Shown here piece by piece: positions 7,160-16,191 of a stretch of 31,584 nt of DNA. The notes under the pieces are model-generated. The model ran no database searches, was not told the DNA's origin, and was given only the letters and a program-made list of their open reading frames with translations. The stretch spans positions 1-31,584 of the forward strand of contig UQGP01000029.1 of the NCBI GenBank assembly GCA_900540625.1, in the 5' to 3' direction. The translations under genes were made by a program, and so were the position numbers. The stretch's first letter is position 1. Each line of letters begins with the position of its first letter. The DNA comes from an uncultured Porphyromonadaceae bacterium (GTDB lineage Bacteria; Bacteroidota; Bacteroidia; Bacteroidales; Muribaculaceae).

Positions 7160-10100
7160 ATGAAAAGCTTATACATAACATTGCTTTCGGCGGCTATGTC
7201 TCTGTCTGTCGGCGCATCGGCGCAGACTACGGAAGCCGTGTTGGACCTGACGGACCGCACGACCTTTGACAACTGCACACAGACCAGCCTTAAGTACGAC
7301 CACGACGACTACAACGCCTGGTCTTTCAACAACTACGGGAAATACCCGTATATGTACAATTCCGGCATCACTGAGCCCTATTATTCGGACTATCTTATCA
7401 CTCCGGAAGTGACGCTGAAGGCATTCACACTCTATCGCATCGAGGTGTCCCCGGCAGCCTATAATTCGCGCAAGACCACTTCGTTAACCATCGGTCTGGG
7501 GCAGGGCAACGACTTGAGCAAGTATAAGGTCTTGGCCAGCTACGACAATTTGGCCTATGCCAACAAAAGCACGGCCACACAAAAGACCGTAGAATTCCAT
7601 GTCGATGCCGACGGGCAGTACAAGCTGTACTTCCTCGGCGAAACCAACGGGATGTATCTTTTCGACACCAAAGTCGTTGAGGTCGGATCATCGAACGTTC
7701 CTCTGGCTGCCGAGGGTCTTACGCTGGTGCCCGCATCCGACGGCTCGGCCTCGGTTACGGTGTCATTTACGCTTCCCTCGGCCACGATAAGCGGACAGCC
7801 GCTTGACGGAACACTCAAGTATAGCATCTTCCGCGGCGATGGTGAGACAGCAGTCAAGACCGGCCGTGGTGCTGCCGGCGAGTACGTCTCGTATATAGAC
7901 AACGATTGCAGTGAAGGTACAGTCTCCTATTCGGTGACGGTTGAGAGTGCCGGCAATACCAGCGAACGCGTCACAGCTTCGACATACGTGGGCAAAGAGA
8001 CTCCTAATCCTGTTACCGATCTTGCGGTATCCGCAAATGATGGCTCGTACACGCTCTCGTGGAAGGCTCCCGCAACCGGTGTGCATGGTGCGTTTCTCGA
8101 CCCGTCGTCACTCACCTATCGCGTTACGCGTATTGTAGATGATGTGCCGACCATCGTTGCCGAAGCATGTACTGCCACGACATTCATCGACAACTATACA
8201 TCCGATGACTTGCAATCTTTGCAGTATTCCGTTGTAGCCGTGCTCAATGGTGAGTCTTCCGAAGAAGTAAAGACCAAGACCTTGGCTGTCGGTTCTCTGA
8301 CGCTCCCGTTTACAGACTCCTTTGCCGGAGCATCCTTTGGCAAGGTTTGGACGGCTGATATTGTTTCCGGCACAATCAATTGGGAGGCTGTGGCCTCGAG
8401 CACCGCGAAACGTCCCATCGTCTCCGAGTCTATAGACCAAGACGGCGGCTTCGCCATTTACAGATCTTGGGACGCTACACGCGGCAGCTCGGCACGCCTT
8501 GCCTCCGCACCTATAAAATATGTAGCAGGCAGCAGCCCCATCATCGAATTCTACGTATACCGTACTGCCGGCAATGATCAAATACAAATACAGGTGTCCT
8601 GTGACAACGGCGATTGGACGAATGTTCCCGATGCTTTGATTACGTTGAAGGGCACCACTCAGGATTGGGAGAAGGTCGAATTTCCGCTTGCAGCGGCTAT
8701 CGCTGATGGTTGCAAAACTTTCCGTGTAGCATTTCTGTCGCTGAGCGCTTATGGACAGAACACTGTCATTGATAAGGTGCGCGTGTTCGTTCCGGCCGAC
8801 AAAGACCTCGAAGTTTCGTCTGTCGTCGCTCCGACATCGGTATATTCGGGCAATGATATCAACCTTTCGTTTACCATTTCCAACAACAGCGCAAAGGTTG
8901 TCAGCGCCGCCGATTACACTCTCAAGCTGGTGACTGACTATCCCGAGTCCATAGCTCTGCCGACCACCGTGGACATTCCATCGTTCGGATCAACCACTGT
9001 GGATTTGACAGTTCCTGTTACGGCTATCGAGGCTCAGGCTGCCGATAGCTATTCGTTTGCGCTCCAAGTCGTATATGACGGCGATGAAAAGCCCGAGAAC
9101 AATATCTCGACTGCGGCTGAGGTGGCTGTGGCTTTTGTCGAAGAGGCCTCGCCCACAAATCCCGATGCCAAGCAGCTTGCCGACGGATCGATAGAAGTCT
9201 CCTGGGACGCTGCAGGTGACGGACACACCCCGCTCAGCGTCAGCACATCCTTTGAGGGTTGCGAAGGCGGCTTTACAGGTCCGTTTGACGGCTTCACCGC
9301 CCTTGACCTCGACCAGGCTGCCGGCGATAGCTACTATATGGTTTCCGGCAGTGCCTTCTTGGTTGTCAAAAAACCGTCTGTGCCTAAAGGCCGCGATGGT
9401 GACAATGTCATCGGTCTGACTTTGGGTGCAAACAAGCAGCAGGATGATTGGCTGATTTCGCCCGTGCTTGACTGCAAGGCCGGCGCCACAATGGATCTCA
9501 ACTTCCTTGTTGCGACAAAGAAATTCACGTCCTCGTCGTACTACTACACTATGGAAATTCTTTACTCCACAGAAGCAGACTATGACGCCGCCAATCCTTC
9601 AGCCGCCTTTACAAACAAGGTGAATACACTGAAATCGAGCCATTCGTATGGACAGTTTATCAATTCGGAAACTTTTGTACCCATCAGCATAACCGGCATC
9701 CCGTCCGAAGCCAAACGCGTGGCCATACATTTCATTTCCAAGATTTCGTTTACCAGTGCGATATGGATCGATAATGTCCGTATCACCGAGGCTGTGTCCA
9801 ACCCGCTGCTGGGCTACAATGTCTACGAAAACGGAGTCGGCCGCGTCAACACCGAGGTGGTGGACGCAGCGACAACGTCCTTCAATATCCCCGAAACAAG
9901 CATCGTCGATCGTCGCTATTTTATCACCGCCGTATATAGCTCCGGTGAGTCTCAACCGACCGATTTGACGCCGTACTTCTCGGCCGTCAACGATATAGCC
10001 GGTGGCGAAGGCCCGGCTGTCAATGTGACTTCGGAAGGTTTGGTAGTCTCCGGCACAGATAATGCCGTAGTTTATGACCTCCAAGGTCGTATAGCTGCGT

Positions 10101-10192
10101 ATGCTCCCCAAGGTGTCGCCGTACGCCTTGCGCCCGGTATGTATATCGTCAAGGCCGGTTCCGAAACCCGTAAAGTTGTGGTAGGCAAGTAA
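7160..10192 (+). CDS. Large multi-domain adhesin-like surface protein (FN3, choice-of-anchor-like, T9SS-like tail)
   Basis: A 1010-residue protein with signal peptide MKSLYITLLSAAMSLSVGASA. Approximate order read from the sequence: an N-terminal jelly-roll-like module (25-175); two fibronectin-III-like modules (about 177-270 and 282-375, the second with SYTLSWKAPATG); a choice-of-anchor J/cleaved-adhesin-like jelly roll (383-545); a CARDB-like segment (549-655, DLEVSSVVAPTSVYSGNDIN); a fibronectin-like strand pair; a second choice-of-anchor-like module (692-880, with DDWLISPVLD); a short fibronectin-like end; and a C-terminal tail (YDLQGRIAAYAPQGVAVRLAPGMYIVK) like a type IX sorting signal. 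This architecture is typical of Bacteroidales secreted adhesins and peptidase-associated proteins. No catalytic motif was seen. A strong terminator follows. Confidence 0.82.
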   Translation: MKSLYITLLSAAMSLSVGASAQTTEAVLDLTDRTTFDNCTQTSLKYDHDDYNAWSFNNYGKYPYMYNSGITEPYYSDYLITPEVTLKAFTLYRIEVSPAAYNSRKTTSLTIGLGQGNDLSKYKVLASYDNLAYANKSTATQKTVEFHVDADGQYKLYFLGETNGMYLFDTKVVEVGSSNVPLAAEGLTLVPASDGSASVTVSFTLPSATISGQPLDGTLKYSIFRGDGETAVKTGRGAAGEYVSYIDNDCSEGTVSYSVTVESAGNTSERVTASTYVGKETPNPVTDLAVSANDGSYTLSWKAPATGVHGAFLDPSSLTYRVTRIVDDVPTIVAEACTATTFIDNYTSDDLQSLQYSVVAVLNGESSEEVKTKTLAVGSLTLPFTDSFAGASFGKVWTADIVSGTINWEAVASSTAKRPIVSESIDQDGGFAIYRSWDATRGSSARLASAPIKYVAGSSPIIEFYVYRTAGNDQIQIQVSCDNGDWTNVPDALITLKGTTQDWEKVEFPLAAAIADGCKTFRVAFLSLSAYGQNTVIDKVRVFVPADKDLEVSSVVAPTSVYSGNDINLSFTISNNSAKVVSAADYTLKLVTDYPESIALPTTVDIPSFGSTTVDLTVPVTAIEAQAADSYSFALQVVYDGDEKPENNISTAAEVAVAFVEEASPTNPDAKQLADGSIEVSWDAAGDGHTPLSVSTSFEGCEGGFTGPFDGFTALDLDQAAGDSYYMVSGSAFLVVKKPSVPKGRDGDNVIGLTLGANKQQDDWLISPVLDCKAGATMDLNFLVATKKFTSSSYYYTMEILYSTEADYDAANPSAAFTNKVNTLKSSHSYGQFINSETFVPISITGIPSEAKRVAIHFISKISFTSAIWIDNVRITEAVSNPLLGYNVYENGVGRVNTEVVDAATTSFNIPETSIVDRRYFITAVYSSGESQPTDLTPYFSAVNDIAGGEGPAVNVTSEGLVVSGTDNAVVYDLQGRIAAYAPQGVAVRLAPGMYIVKAGSETRKVVVGK

Positions 10193-10222
10193 TCGCCATC
10201 CGCATATACTCAGATAAAAAAA

Positions 10223-10256
10223 GGTCTGTACCCGATTGAGGTACAGGCCTTTTTTT
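10223..10256 (+). terminator. Rho-independent terminator, nearly bidirectional
   Basis: GGTCTGTACC (10223-10232) pairs with GGTACAGGCC (10240-10249), followed by seven T and preceded by seven A. On the plus strand the odd pair is a permissible U-G; on the minus strand it becomes a C-A mismatch, so plus-strand use is favoured. Confidence 0.9.
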
Positions 10257-10506
10257 GTGCCTGCGAGATTGCGGATCGGCTGGGGCGTTGCATGGTCAGG
10301 GGCATAGAAATGGGCGCGAATCACTTCGCGCCCTAAGTCTTTGGCGAGCCGCTGCCGTAAAGCGCGGCTGTGCTGTGGTGTGTGTTTTCCCTTGATTACG
10401 TAATTATCCTCTATATACAAAATCTTTTGTCAATATCATCGACGCCTACGACTCCGCTCGGAATCGTTCGGCGATGCGTTCGCCGAATTGTCTTTGATTG
10501 ACAATG
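10257..10506. other. Hairpin-rich intergenic region
   Basis: No convincing protein gene. It holds three perfect stems: GGGCGCGAA/TTCGCGCCC (10312-10333, 4-nt loop), AGCCGC/GCGGCT (about 10349-10371), and TTCGGCGA/TCGCCGAA (10467-10487, 5-nt loop). A possible minus-strand promoter at 10507-10538 points into this region and the A/T-flanked hairpin at 10223-10249 could end such a transcript, so a minus-strand RNA of roughly 280 nt is conceivable. A minus-strand open frame starting at 10420 runs through the terminator into the antisense of the adhesin gene and is judged spurious. Confidence 0.4.
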
Positions 10507-10538
10507 CAAAATTACAGCCGCAAGCGAAGTCTGACAAT
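10507..10538 (-). promoter_or_regulatory. Possible divergent minus-strand promoter
   Basis: On the minus strand, ATTG (10535-10538), 20 nt, TAATTTTG (10507-10514). The spacing fits the Bacteroidetes consensus, with one mismatch in the -33 box. It overlaps the inverted-repeat box at 10534-10555 and points into the hairpin-rich region. Confidence 0.35.
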
Positions 10539-10555
10539 ACCTATTTTTGAGTATT
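10534..10555 (+). promoter_or_regulatory. Inverted-repeat box, second copy (candidate regulator site)
   Basis: The region reads GACAATACCTATTTTTGAGT followed by ATT, close to GACATACCCATTTGTGAGTA at 205-224. The heptamers TACCTAT and TTGAGTA are separated by 2 nt. It lies about 50 nt upstream of the -7 box at 10606-10613, the same arrangement as the first copy, which argues for a shared regulator of the two surface-protein genes. Confidence 0.4.
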
Positions 10556-10605
10556 TTGAGCCGTCGGATAAATCGTCGGATAGCCGTTATGTCAATAAAA
10601 ATATG

Positions 10606-10613
10606 TACCTTTG
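10606..10613 (+). promoter_or_regulatory. -7 promoter element for the 10651-11463 gene
   Basis: TACCTTTG fits TAnnTTTG; no clear -33 box at the expected distance, as for the promoter at 274-281. A start near 10618 would leave a leader of about 30 nt. Confidence 0.55.
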
Positions 10614-10650
10614 CGTTGTACAAGAATAATCACTACAACAAAATACAACA

Positions 10651-11463
10651 ATGAAACATCTTCACAACCTCTTGACACTCGTTGCTTTGGCATGCCTTAC
10701 ATTTGGTATGACCGCATGTAACGACGACAATGACGACCCCGATGGCATCGACTTGGTATACAACTTCGGCCGCGAAACCGGAGAGTATAACGCCAACGGC
10801 TATTGGGCCGAAGTGCTCAATCCCGAGCAGGGACCTCTCGAGTATACCGGCGTAACGGTATCGCACAAGGTATCCGGATACGAGTATGGCGGCGTCACCA
10901 CCTATTCATGGACCGGCTTCTGCCCCTCCAAGGTCTCGGACCTGAAGGACTACACCGCTGACGGCACTTGGGTAGACCACCAGTTTGCAGCAATGCCCGG
11001 CAAGGGTTACACCACTCCCAACTACCTCGTAGGCTATTGGGATACATCCGAACCGCTTGACAAGGACATCGCCGACCCCAGCTGCTACATCAAATTTGAC
11101 AGCGAGGTTGTCTTGCTCAGCGCCCGTATCGCCAACACCACATGGGGATACTTCGCTATGAAGAATGGCAGCGCATACAGCAAAGCCTTCGGCGAAAACG
11201 ACCACTGCTACCTTATCATTTACGGACGTCTTAACGGTGTGAGCGTGTCCTCCCTCAAAGTTCCCCTTGCTTACAACGGCACTATCTTTGACACTTGGCT
11301 CGGCGTCGATCTCTCCGGACTGGGTACCGTGGACGAGCTCGTATTCCAGATGGAATCCACTGACAATTCCACTTACAACGGAGTTTCGTACATGAACAAC
11401 CCGGCATACTTCTGTATCACCGACCTGTACACACATTTCTCCCAATCACCGATAAGACAATAA
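10651..11463 (+). CDS. DUF4465-like surface lipoprotein
   Basis: A 270-residue lipoprotein. MKHLHNLLTLVALACLTFGMTAC is a lipoprotein signal with Cys23 as the lipidated residue, followed at once by NDDNDD, the acidic stretch typical of surface-exported Bacteroidetes lipoproteins. The mature protein has the order of the DUF4465 family: an early aromatic/Gly segment, a GVTTYSWTGFCPSKVSDL region, a YLVGYWD segment, and a C-terminal part with a structural-variation sentence such as VDEL VFQMESTDNSTYNGVSYMNNP AYFCITDL. DUF4465 proteins are jelly-roll-like, often secreted or tethered next to surface receptors. No metal or catalytic site could be read with confidence. Monocistronic, between its own promoter and terminator. 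Confidence 0.82.
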   Translation: MKHLHNLLTLVALACLTFGMTACNDDNDDPDGIDLVYNFGRETGEYNANGYWAEVLNPEQGPLEYTGVTVSHKVSGYEYGGVTTYSWTGFCPSKVSDLKDYTADGTWVDHQFAAMPGKGYTTPNYLVGYWDTSEPLDKDIADPSCYIKFDSEVVLLSARIANTTWGYFAMKNGSAYSKAFGENDHCYLIIYGRLNGVSVSSLKVPLAYNGTIFDTWLGVDLSGLGTVDELVFQMESTDNSTYNGVSYMNNPAYFCITDLYTHFSQSPIRQ

Positions 11464-11490
11464 TTTAGTCAATACGACTGAAGAGAATAG

Positions 11491-11521
11491 GGGCGACCGG
11501 GCATTTCGGTCGCCCTTTTTT
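11491..11521 (+). terminator. Rho-independent terminator of the DUF4465-like gene
   Basis: GGGCGACCG (11491-11499) pairs perfectly with CGGTCGCCC (11507-11515) across a 7-nt loop, followed by six T. Confidence 0.92.
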
Positions 11522-11557
11522 ATGCTCTTCGATGGCGTCTATACCGAAAAAATGGCG

Positions 11558-11565
11558 TATATTTG
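11558..11565 (+). promoter_or_regulatory. -7 promoter element for the 11620-12445 genes
   Basis: TATATTTG fits TAnnTTTG; no clear -33 box. A transcript start near 11572 rules out the TTG at 11563 as the real start of the following gene and leaves ATG 11587 or 11620. Confidence 0.45.
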
Positions 11566-11619
11566 CATCTGTCAAAAGGCACTTCCATGCCGGGAGCGCC
11601 GTTATGCAAACACCCCAAG

Positions 11620-12108
11620 ATGTTTCTTACCGACCATACCATTACCAAGAGTTTTTTGCGGCGCCTATTGCTGCCTGCATTTATTATACTGACTGTTGTG
11701 CTGCCGTCTTGTGTAGGCACAATAGACACGGAAGGCGACCTTGCGCTGGCCGAAGGTGCTATGCGCGAGGGACGCTATGGAGAGGCTGCGGAGATATGCC
11801 GCGATATCTTGCAAAAAACGGATAGTACGGCGATTAGCGTCAATCAAATGTGCCGCATTGCGGTCGTGTATGCCACGGCGGCGGACAACGATTGCGACAA
11901 CGAATTGAATATGGCTCGTGCCTCCGACTGCTTCCGCCGCGCCGCTGCCGTCAGCGCCGATTCAGTATCACTGTTTCTCAATAGTCTGAGCGTTGAGGAG
12001 CAGAGCATTGCCAATATGGCGCATCGCTTGGCCTTGGGCACGCACTCGGATCTGCGCGATTACGAGGATTATGTACCCGACAGCATAGACGTGCATTGCC
12101 ATGAGTGA
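11620..12108 (+). CDS. Small TPR-like lipoprotein
   Basis: About 162 residues from the ATG at 11620; an ATG at 11587 in the same frame would add 11 residues. The 11620 start is preferred because it gives a compact lipoprotein signal: KSFLRRLLLPAFIILTVVLPSC, with the Cys at about residue 31. The mature part has a TPR-like helix pair, LALAEGAMREGRYGEAAEICRD, then further helical segments rich in Ala and Arg with several acidic Asp/Glu patches. It probably sits in the periplasm or on the outer membrane as a scaffold-type protein. It overlaps the next gene by 8 nt, so the two are translationally coupled, which is odd because their products would lie in different compartments. Exact function unknown. 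Confidence 0.65.
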   Translation: MFLTDHTITKSFLRRLLLPAFIILTVVLPSCVGTIDTEGDLALAEGAMREGRYGEAAEICRDILQKTDSTAISVNQMCRIAVVYATAADNDCDNELNMARASDCFRRAAAVSADSVSLFLNSLSVEEQSIANMAHRLALGTHSDLRDYEDYVPDSIDVHCHE

Positions 12109-12445
12109 CGACTGGAAAGACGCATTGGCTGCGCTTCGCGGCGCCGTACCGGCCGGCGAGGATGATTCGGCACAGACGACCGACGATGGCGTCGAAGCGG
12201 CGAAGGCCAAAACGCAGACTCTCGAAATTGTATACGAACGCAAGGGTCGTGGCGGCCATCCGGCCACAATCGTGGTGTGCCCGCAGGGTATGGCTGACAA
12301 CGATGTAGACACCTTGGCCGGAACACTGCGCCGCCGCCTCGGTGTGGGAGGCAGCGCTCGTGGCGGCGAAATATTGTTACAGGGCGACCGTCGGGATGCT
12401 TTGCACACTATATTGCCGGGTCTCGGCTTCAAGACCAAGGGCTGA
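12101..12445 (+). CDS. yciH: SUI1/YciH-type translation initiation factor-like protein
   Basis: A 114-residue cytoplasmic protein. The first 40 residues are an acidic linker; residues about 40-114 match the SUI1/eIF1-like domain: TLEIVYERKGRGGHPATIV, then LAGTLRRRLGVGGSARGGEI and LLQGDRRDALHTILPGLGF. The basic RKGRGG and the G(V/T)GGS.. turn are the conserved rRNA/tRNA-contacting parts of the family. Bacterial YciH homologues bind the small ribosomal subunit and can influence initiation fidelity; the role here is inferred from the family. The ATG lies inside the previous gene (8-nt overlap). Length is normal for the family. Confidence 0.88.
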   Translation: MSDDWKDALAALRGAVPAGEDDSAQTTDDGVEAAKAKTQTLEIVYERKGRGGHPATIVVCPQGMADNDVDTLAGTLRRRLGVGGSARGGEILLQGDRRDALHTILPGLGFKTKG

Positions 12446-12559
12446 AACTCGCCGAAGGTGTCTTTTAGCCCCTAAACCGCTCCGATTGCTTGATATATTA
12501 CCTCAATACCACGTCCCACTAACCATAAAAATATGCCATCTTCCAAATCCGAACACAAT

Positions 12560-15500
12560 ATGTCCCATCTGACCATATATAAAGCCTCTGCCGGCTCGGG
12601 TAAGACCTATACGCTTACGCTGCAGTATATTACGCTGCTGTTGGGCGTCAAGGACGCTGACGGTGTATACCACCTAAACCACAAAGACTGTCTGCCGCAA
12701 GGCGAGGGCGTGCAACGTCGCCGCCATCGGCATATCTTGGCGGTGACTTTCACGAATAAGGCTACGGAGGAGATGAAGCAGCGCATACTCAAGGAGCTGC
12801 AGGATTTGGCCGATGAGACAAAAGATGCTGCGTATGCGGCGGCATTGATGGATTTGTTCGGATGTACGCGTCGGCAGTTGGCCGAGGCGGCTAATGACGC
12901 TATGCGTCAGATTATATTCGATTACAGCCAGTTTCATGTCAGCACTATCGACGCATTTTTCCAGAATGTATTGCGTTCGATGGCTTTTGAATTCGAGCGC
13001 CAAGGCGATTACGATATCACTATGGACTCGAACGCGGTCATCAATTTTGCCATAGACGGACTGCTCGAGGAGTTCAATATGGCAGATATGCATCAACGTA
13101 AAACCGAGTTTAGCCCGTTGAATAGCTGGATTCTACGCAAGATGGAAGAAGCGGTGCGACAGGGTACGGATTTCAATATTTTCCAGACCAAGGGCTCGGT
13201 ACGGCGCGGTATTGTGGAGTTTGTCAGCAGCTTTTTTGACGAGGGCTTTGTCGAACACAGCAAGGCTATGAGCCGATGGCTGGAGCAAAGCAATGCCATA
13301 CGTGATTTCAGAAAAGCCGTTGACGACAAAATCAAGAGCCTTAAAGCGCAATTGGCCATGCAGATGGATGCGGCGAGGAATGCCGTGGGTGGACGCAAGC
13401 TAAAGAGCGTAATCTCTAATATTTTGAAGAATAATGAGCCGTCGAATCCCGGAGCCGAATACTATAAGAGGGCGATGGCGGCCGTTTTCGAAGAGATGCC
13501 GTTCGGCCCGGCGGATATTTTCAAAGATTACACGCCCACGCCTGCCGAGGCACAGCCAATCCTGGCTGCGCTCAATTCTTATGCCAAGTATTGGGCTGAC
13601 ATCAAGACTCTTGAGATGCTGAGAAAATACATAGGCATGTACGGACTGCAGAAATTGGTGCTGGACCGCGTCGAGCAATGGCGTCGAGACAACAATGTCT
13701 TGTTGTTGAGCGATGCTGCCGACCTTATAAGCCGATTTGTGACGCAAGATGATGTGCCCTTTATGTACGAACGTATGGGCGTCGACCTGAGGCACTTCCT
13801 GATAGACGAATTCCAGGATACTTCGCGCTTGCAGTGGAACAACTTCCGCCCGTTGCTGAGCAATAGCCTTGCCTCGGGATTTGACAACCTGATTATCGGC
13901 GACGAAAAGCAGTCGATATACCGCTTCCGCAATTCGGACGCATCGTTGCTGCATCACGAGGTTGCGGACGAATTCCCCGATGACTACCAACTGAAAGGTG
14001 TCAATCCGGGCGAGAATACCAATCACCGCAGCGCCATCGAGATTGTGCGTTTCAACAATACGCTGTTCCATTACATCGCCGAGAAGATGACATTGCCCGG
14101 CGGAGGACTCTTTGACAGCTTCGGCAATGTCATACAGGACATCCCGGCACGTCACCGCGATATGCACGGCGTGGTGCGCATCCATATCCCGCCCAAGAAG
14201 GAAAAGGACGCCGAGAAGACAGAGAATGCTAATGTCACCGAGGATGAGTCGGTGACGACTGCAATGATTAAAAACATTCTCCGTCAGCACAATGATGGCG
14301 GATATCGCTGGGGCGATATTGCCGTACTCACCGACACAAATAATCAGGCGTCGGAATGTGTCGCCGCGCTTATCGAGGCGGGCATCCCGGTGATGTCTGC
14401 CGATGCGCTCGAGATTGACCGCGCCCGAAGTGTGGCTCTCGTTATCGGCATAATTCGCCTGATTGCCAACCTGTGGAGCCTGACGGCCGAGGCAGCGGGC
14501 AAAGGTCGTAAGACACGCCGCGTGCGTGCTTCGATGATGCTGTGCCGCTTCGAGCTGGCCTTGTATCGCAACGGTACGAACGGCGGAGCTGATGCGGACG
14601 ATGGTGCGCTTGTGAAAACTATCGAGGAGGTTATGGACGACTTGGCCAACGACCGCCTGAGTGACGACTTCCGCGAGCAACTGGAGCACATCTTGGCGCT
14701 GCATCCGTCGACGCTGATGTCCTTGGCGGATATGATTGTCGCCACCTTTGTGCCGCAGGAAATGGCGCAGCGCGAAATGGTGTACCTGAGCGCCCTGTCG
14801 GACACGCTGATGGATTACTCCAACCTGTACGGCAACGATATCTACGAGTTCCTGGATTGGTGGGATAGGCAATCCAAACATCCCACGGTCAAGGCTTCGG
14901 GCGACACGGACGCCGTCAACGTCGTCACCATACACTCGGCCAAAGGCTTGCAGTATCCGTGTGTGCATCTGCCGTATATGGATTTCAACCTTATTGATGC
15001 GAAAAAAGTCGAAAGCGAATGGGTGGCATCGAAAGCCCTCAAGGGTCTAATCCCGGACAAGGTGCTGCCCCCGGCGGTGTTTATACGCTATAGCAAGGAT
15101 ATGAATGAGTATAATACCGGCTTCAAAGATGCGTATATGGCCAATTGTCGCGCCAAGGCTACCGACAGCATCAATAAGGCTTATGTGGCGCTTACGCGTC
15201 CCGAACGCGAGCTGGATATATATGTCAGCGCAAAGTCGTCGCAGGCGTTGTCGCGCGACGAAAATACGGGGGCCATCATCGCCGCCGGATTGGATGCCGG
15301 GAAGCCGTTTGATGTCTCCTTGGTCAGCGCTGTCGCCGCCATTGACGGCAATACGCCCGTGCCCGATGGTTACGAAAACCGCGACCCGGCGGTCATCGAG
15401 GCTCTGGCCGAGCATTTCGAGAGCGCGACAGAGTATGTCTACGGCGCCGATACGCATCCGGATTATGGTGAAGACACGAAGGATGATACGGCCGATGACC

Positions 15501-16165
15501 TGAACTACGGCACGTACATACGCGACGATACAGCCATAGTCACGCGTGTGGATGCAATCACGCGCATAGATGATGGCGAGGAAGGCTTCGATGACGAGGA
15601 TGACGAACCGGCTCCCCCCGAAGCGCATGTCCTGGTGGACGGAATATACGAGAACGAGGAGGTGCGTCAGGCTGCCATACGCGGCAAGGTGCTGCACGAA
15701 GTCCTCAGCGGCATACGCCGCCCCGAGGATGTATATGATGATGCGGTGGTGACGCCGCTGTGTCGCTGTGCCAGTGCTCATTACCTGCGTCATACGCATA
15801 ATTACAAAGTTTATCTGGACGATTTACGTGCATTATTCGGTGATGGCGGCACCAATGATGCCGGGCTGCGCCGTTGGTTTGTGGAGACGGACGATAGCAT
15901 GGAGGAGCAGCCCATATTTGTGCCGCCCGTGCATCCGGATGACGAGGACGACTTCGGCCGGCTGCTGCGTCCGGACCGCGTGGTGATACACGATGGCGTT
16001 ATGGAAGTCGTCGATTTCAAATTCACCACCCGTGAATATCCCGCCCATCATCGGCAAGTCCACGAATATTGCCGCATCCTTCACATGATATATCCCGAGT
16101 ATCCCATAAAAGGATACCTGTGGTATATGGACCGCCACGCCGTAGTTCCCGTCAAGCTCGACTGA
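12560..16165 (+). CDS. addA: AddA/RecB-type UvrD helicase-nuclease
   Basis: A 1201-residue protein from ATG 12560; an in-frame ATG at 12533 adds nine residues, but homologues start just before the Walker A motif. It shows superfamily-1A helicase motifs in order: ASAGSGKT (Walker A, K15), VTFTNKATEEM (Ia), DEFQD at 416-420 (Walker B), IGDEKQSIYRFR (III), then TIHSAKGLQYPCVHLP (V) and NKAYVALTRPERELDI (VI). The C-terminal part is a PD-(D/E)XK nuclease: GKVLHEVL, LRPDRVV and VVDFKF with D1152 and K1154. Such AddA/RecB proteins unwind and resect double-strand breaks for recombination. Bacteroidales usually encode a nuclease-inactive-helicase AddB partner beside addA; none is in this window. A long acidic linker (about 970-1010) separates the helicase and nuclease. 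Confidence 0.92.
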   Translation: MSHLTIYKASAGSGKTYTLTLQYITLLLGVKDADGVYHLNHKDCLPQGEGVQRRRHRHILAVTFTNKATEEMKQRILKELQDLADETKDAAYAAALMDLFGCTRRQLAEAANDAMRQIIFDYSQFHVSTIDAFFQNVLRSMAFEFERQGDYDITMDSNAVINFAIDGLLEEFNMADMHQRKTEFSPLNSWILRKMEEAVRQGTDFNIFQTKGSVRRGIVEFVSSFFDEGFVEHSKAMSRWLEQSNAIRDFRKAVDDKIKSLKAQLAMQMDAARNAVGGRKLKSVISNILKNNEPSNPGAEYYKRAMAAVFEEMPFGPADIFKDYTPTPAEAQPILAALNSYAKYWADIKTLEMLRKYIGMYGLQKLVLDRVEQWRRDNNVLLLSDAADLISRFVTQDDVPFMYERMGVDLRHFLIDEFQDTSRLQWNNFRPLLSNSLASGFDNLIIGDEKQSIYRFRNSDASLLHHEVADEFPDDYQLKGVNPGENTNHRSAIEIVRFNNTLFHYIAEKMTLPGGGLFDSFGNVIQDIPARHRDMHGVVRIHIPPKKEKDAEKTENANVTEDESVTTAMIKNILRQHNDGGYRWGDIAVLTDTNNQASECVAALIEAGIPVMSADALEIDRARSVALVIGIIRLIANLWSLTAEAAGKGRKTRRVRASMMLCRFELALYRNGTNGGADADDGALVKTIEEVMDDLANDRLSDDFREQLEHILALHPSTLMSLADMIVATFVPQEMAQREMVYLSALSDTLMDYSNLYGNDIYEFLDWWDRQSKHPTVKASGDTDAVNVVTIHSAKGLQYPCVHLPYMDFNLIDAKKVESEWVASKALKGLIPDKVLPPAVFIRYSKDMNEYNTGFKDAYMANCRAKATDSINKAYVALTRPERELDIYVSAKSSQALSRDENTGAIIAAGLDAGKPFDVSLVSAVAAIDGNTPVPDGYENRDPAVIEALAEHFESATEYVYGADTHPDYGEDTKDDTADDLNYGTYIRDDTAIVTRVDAITRIDDGEEGFDDEDDEPAPPEAHVLVDGIYENEEVRQAAIRGKVLHEVLSGIRRPEDVYDDAVVTPLCRCASAHYLRHTHNYKVYLDDLRALFGDGGTNDAGLRRWFVETDDSMEEQPIFVPPVHPDDEDDFGRLLRPDRVVIHDGVMEVVDFKFTTREYPAHHRQVHEYCRILHMIYPEYPIKGYLWYMDRHAVVPVKLD

Positions 16166-16191
16166 TCAGATAGTAAATCCTGTAAGAGGGG

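Noticed and set aside
9599..10420. 273-codon minus-strand ORF across the 10223 terminator
   Set aside because: It crosses a strong terminator hairpin and is antisense to the adhesin gene for most of its length; no domain was recognised.
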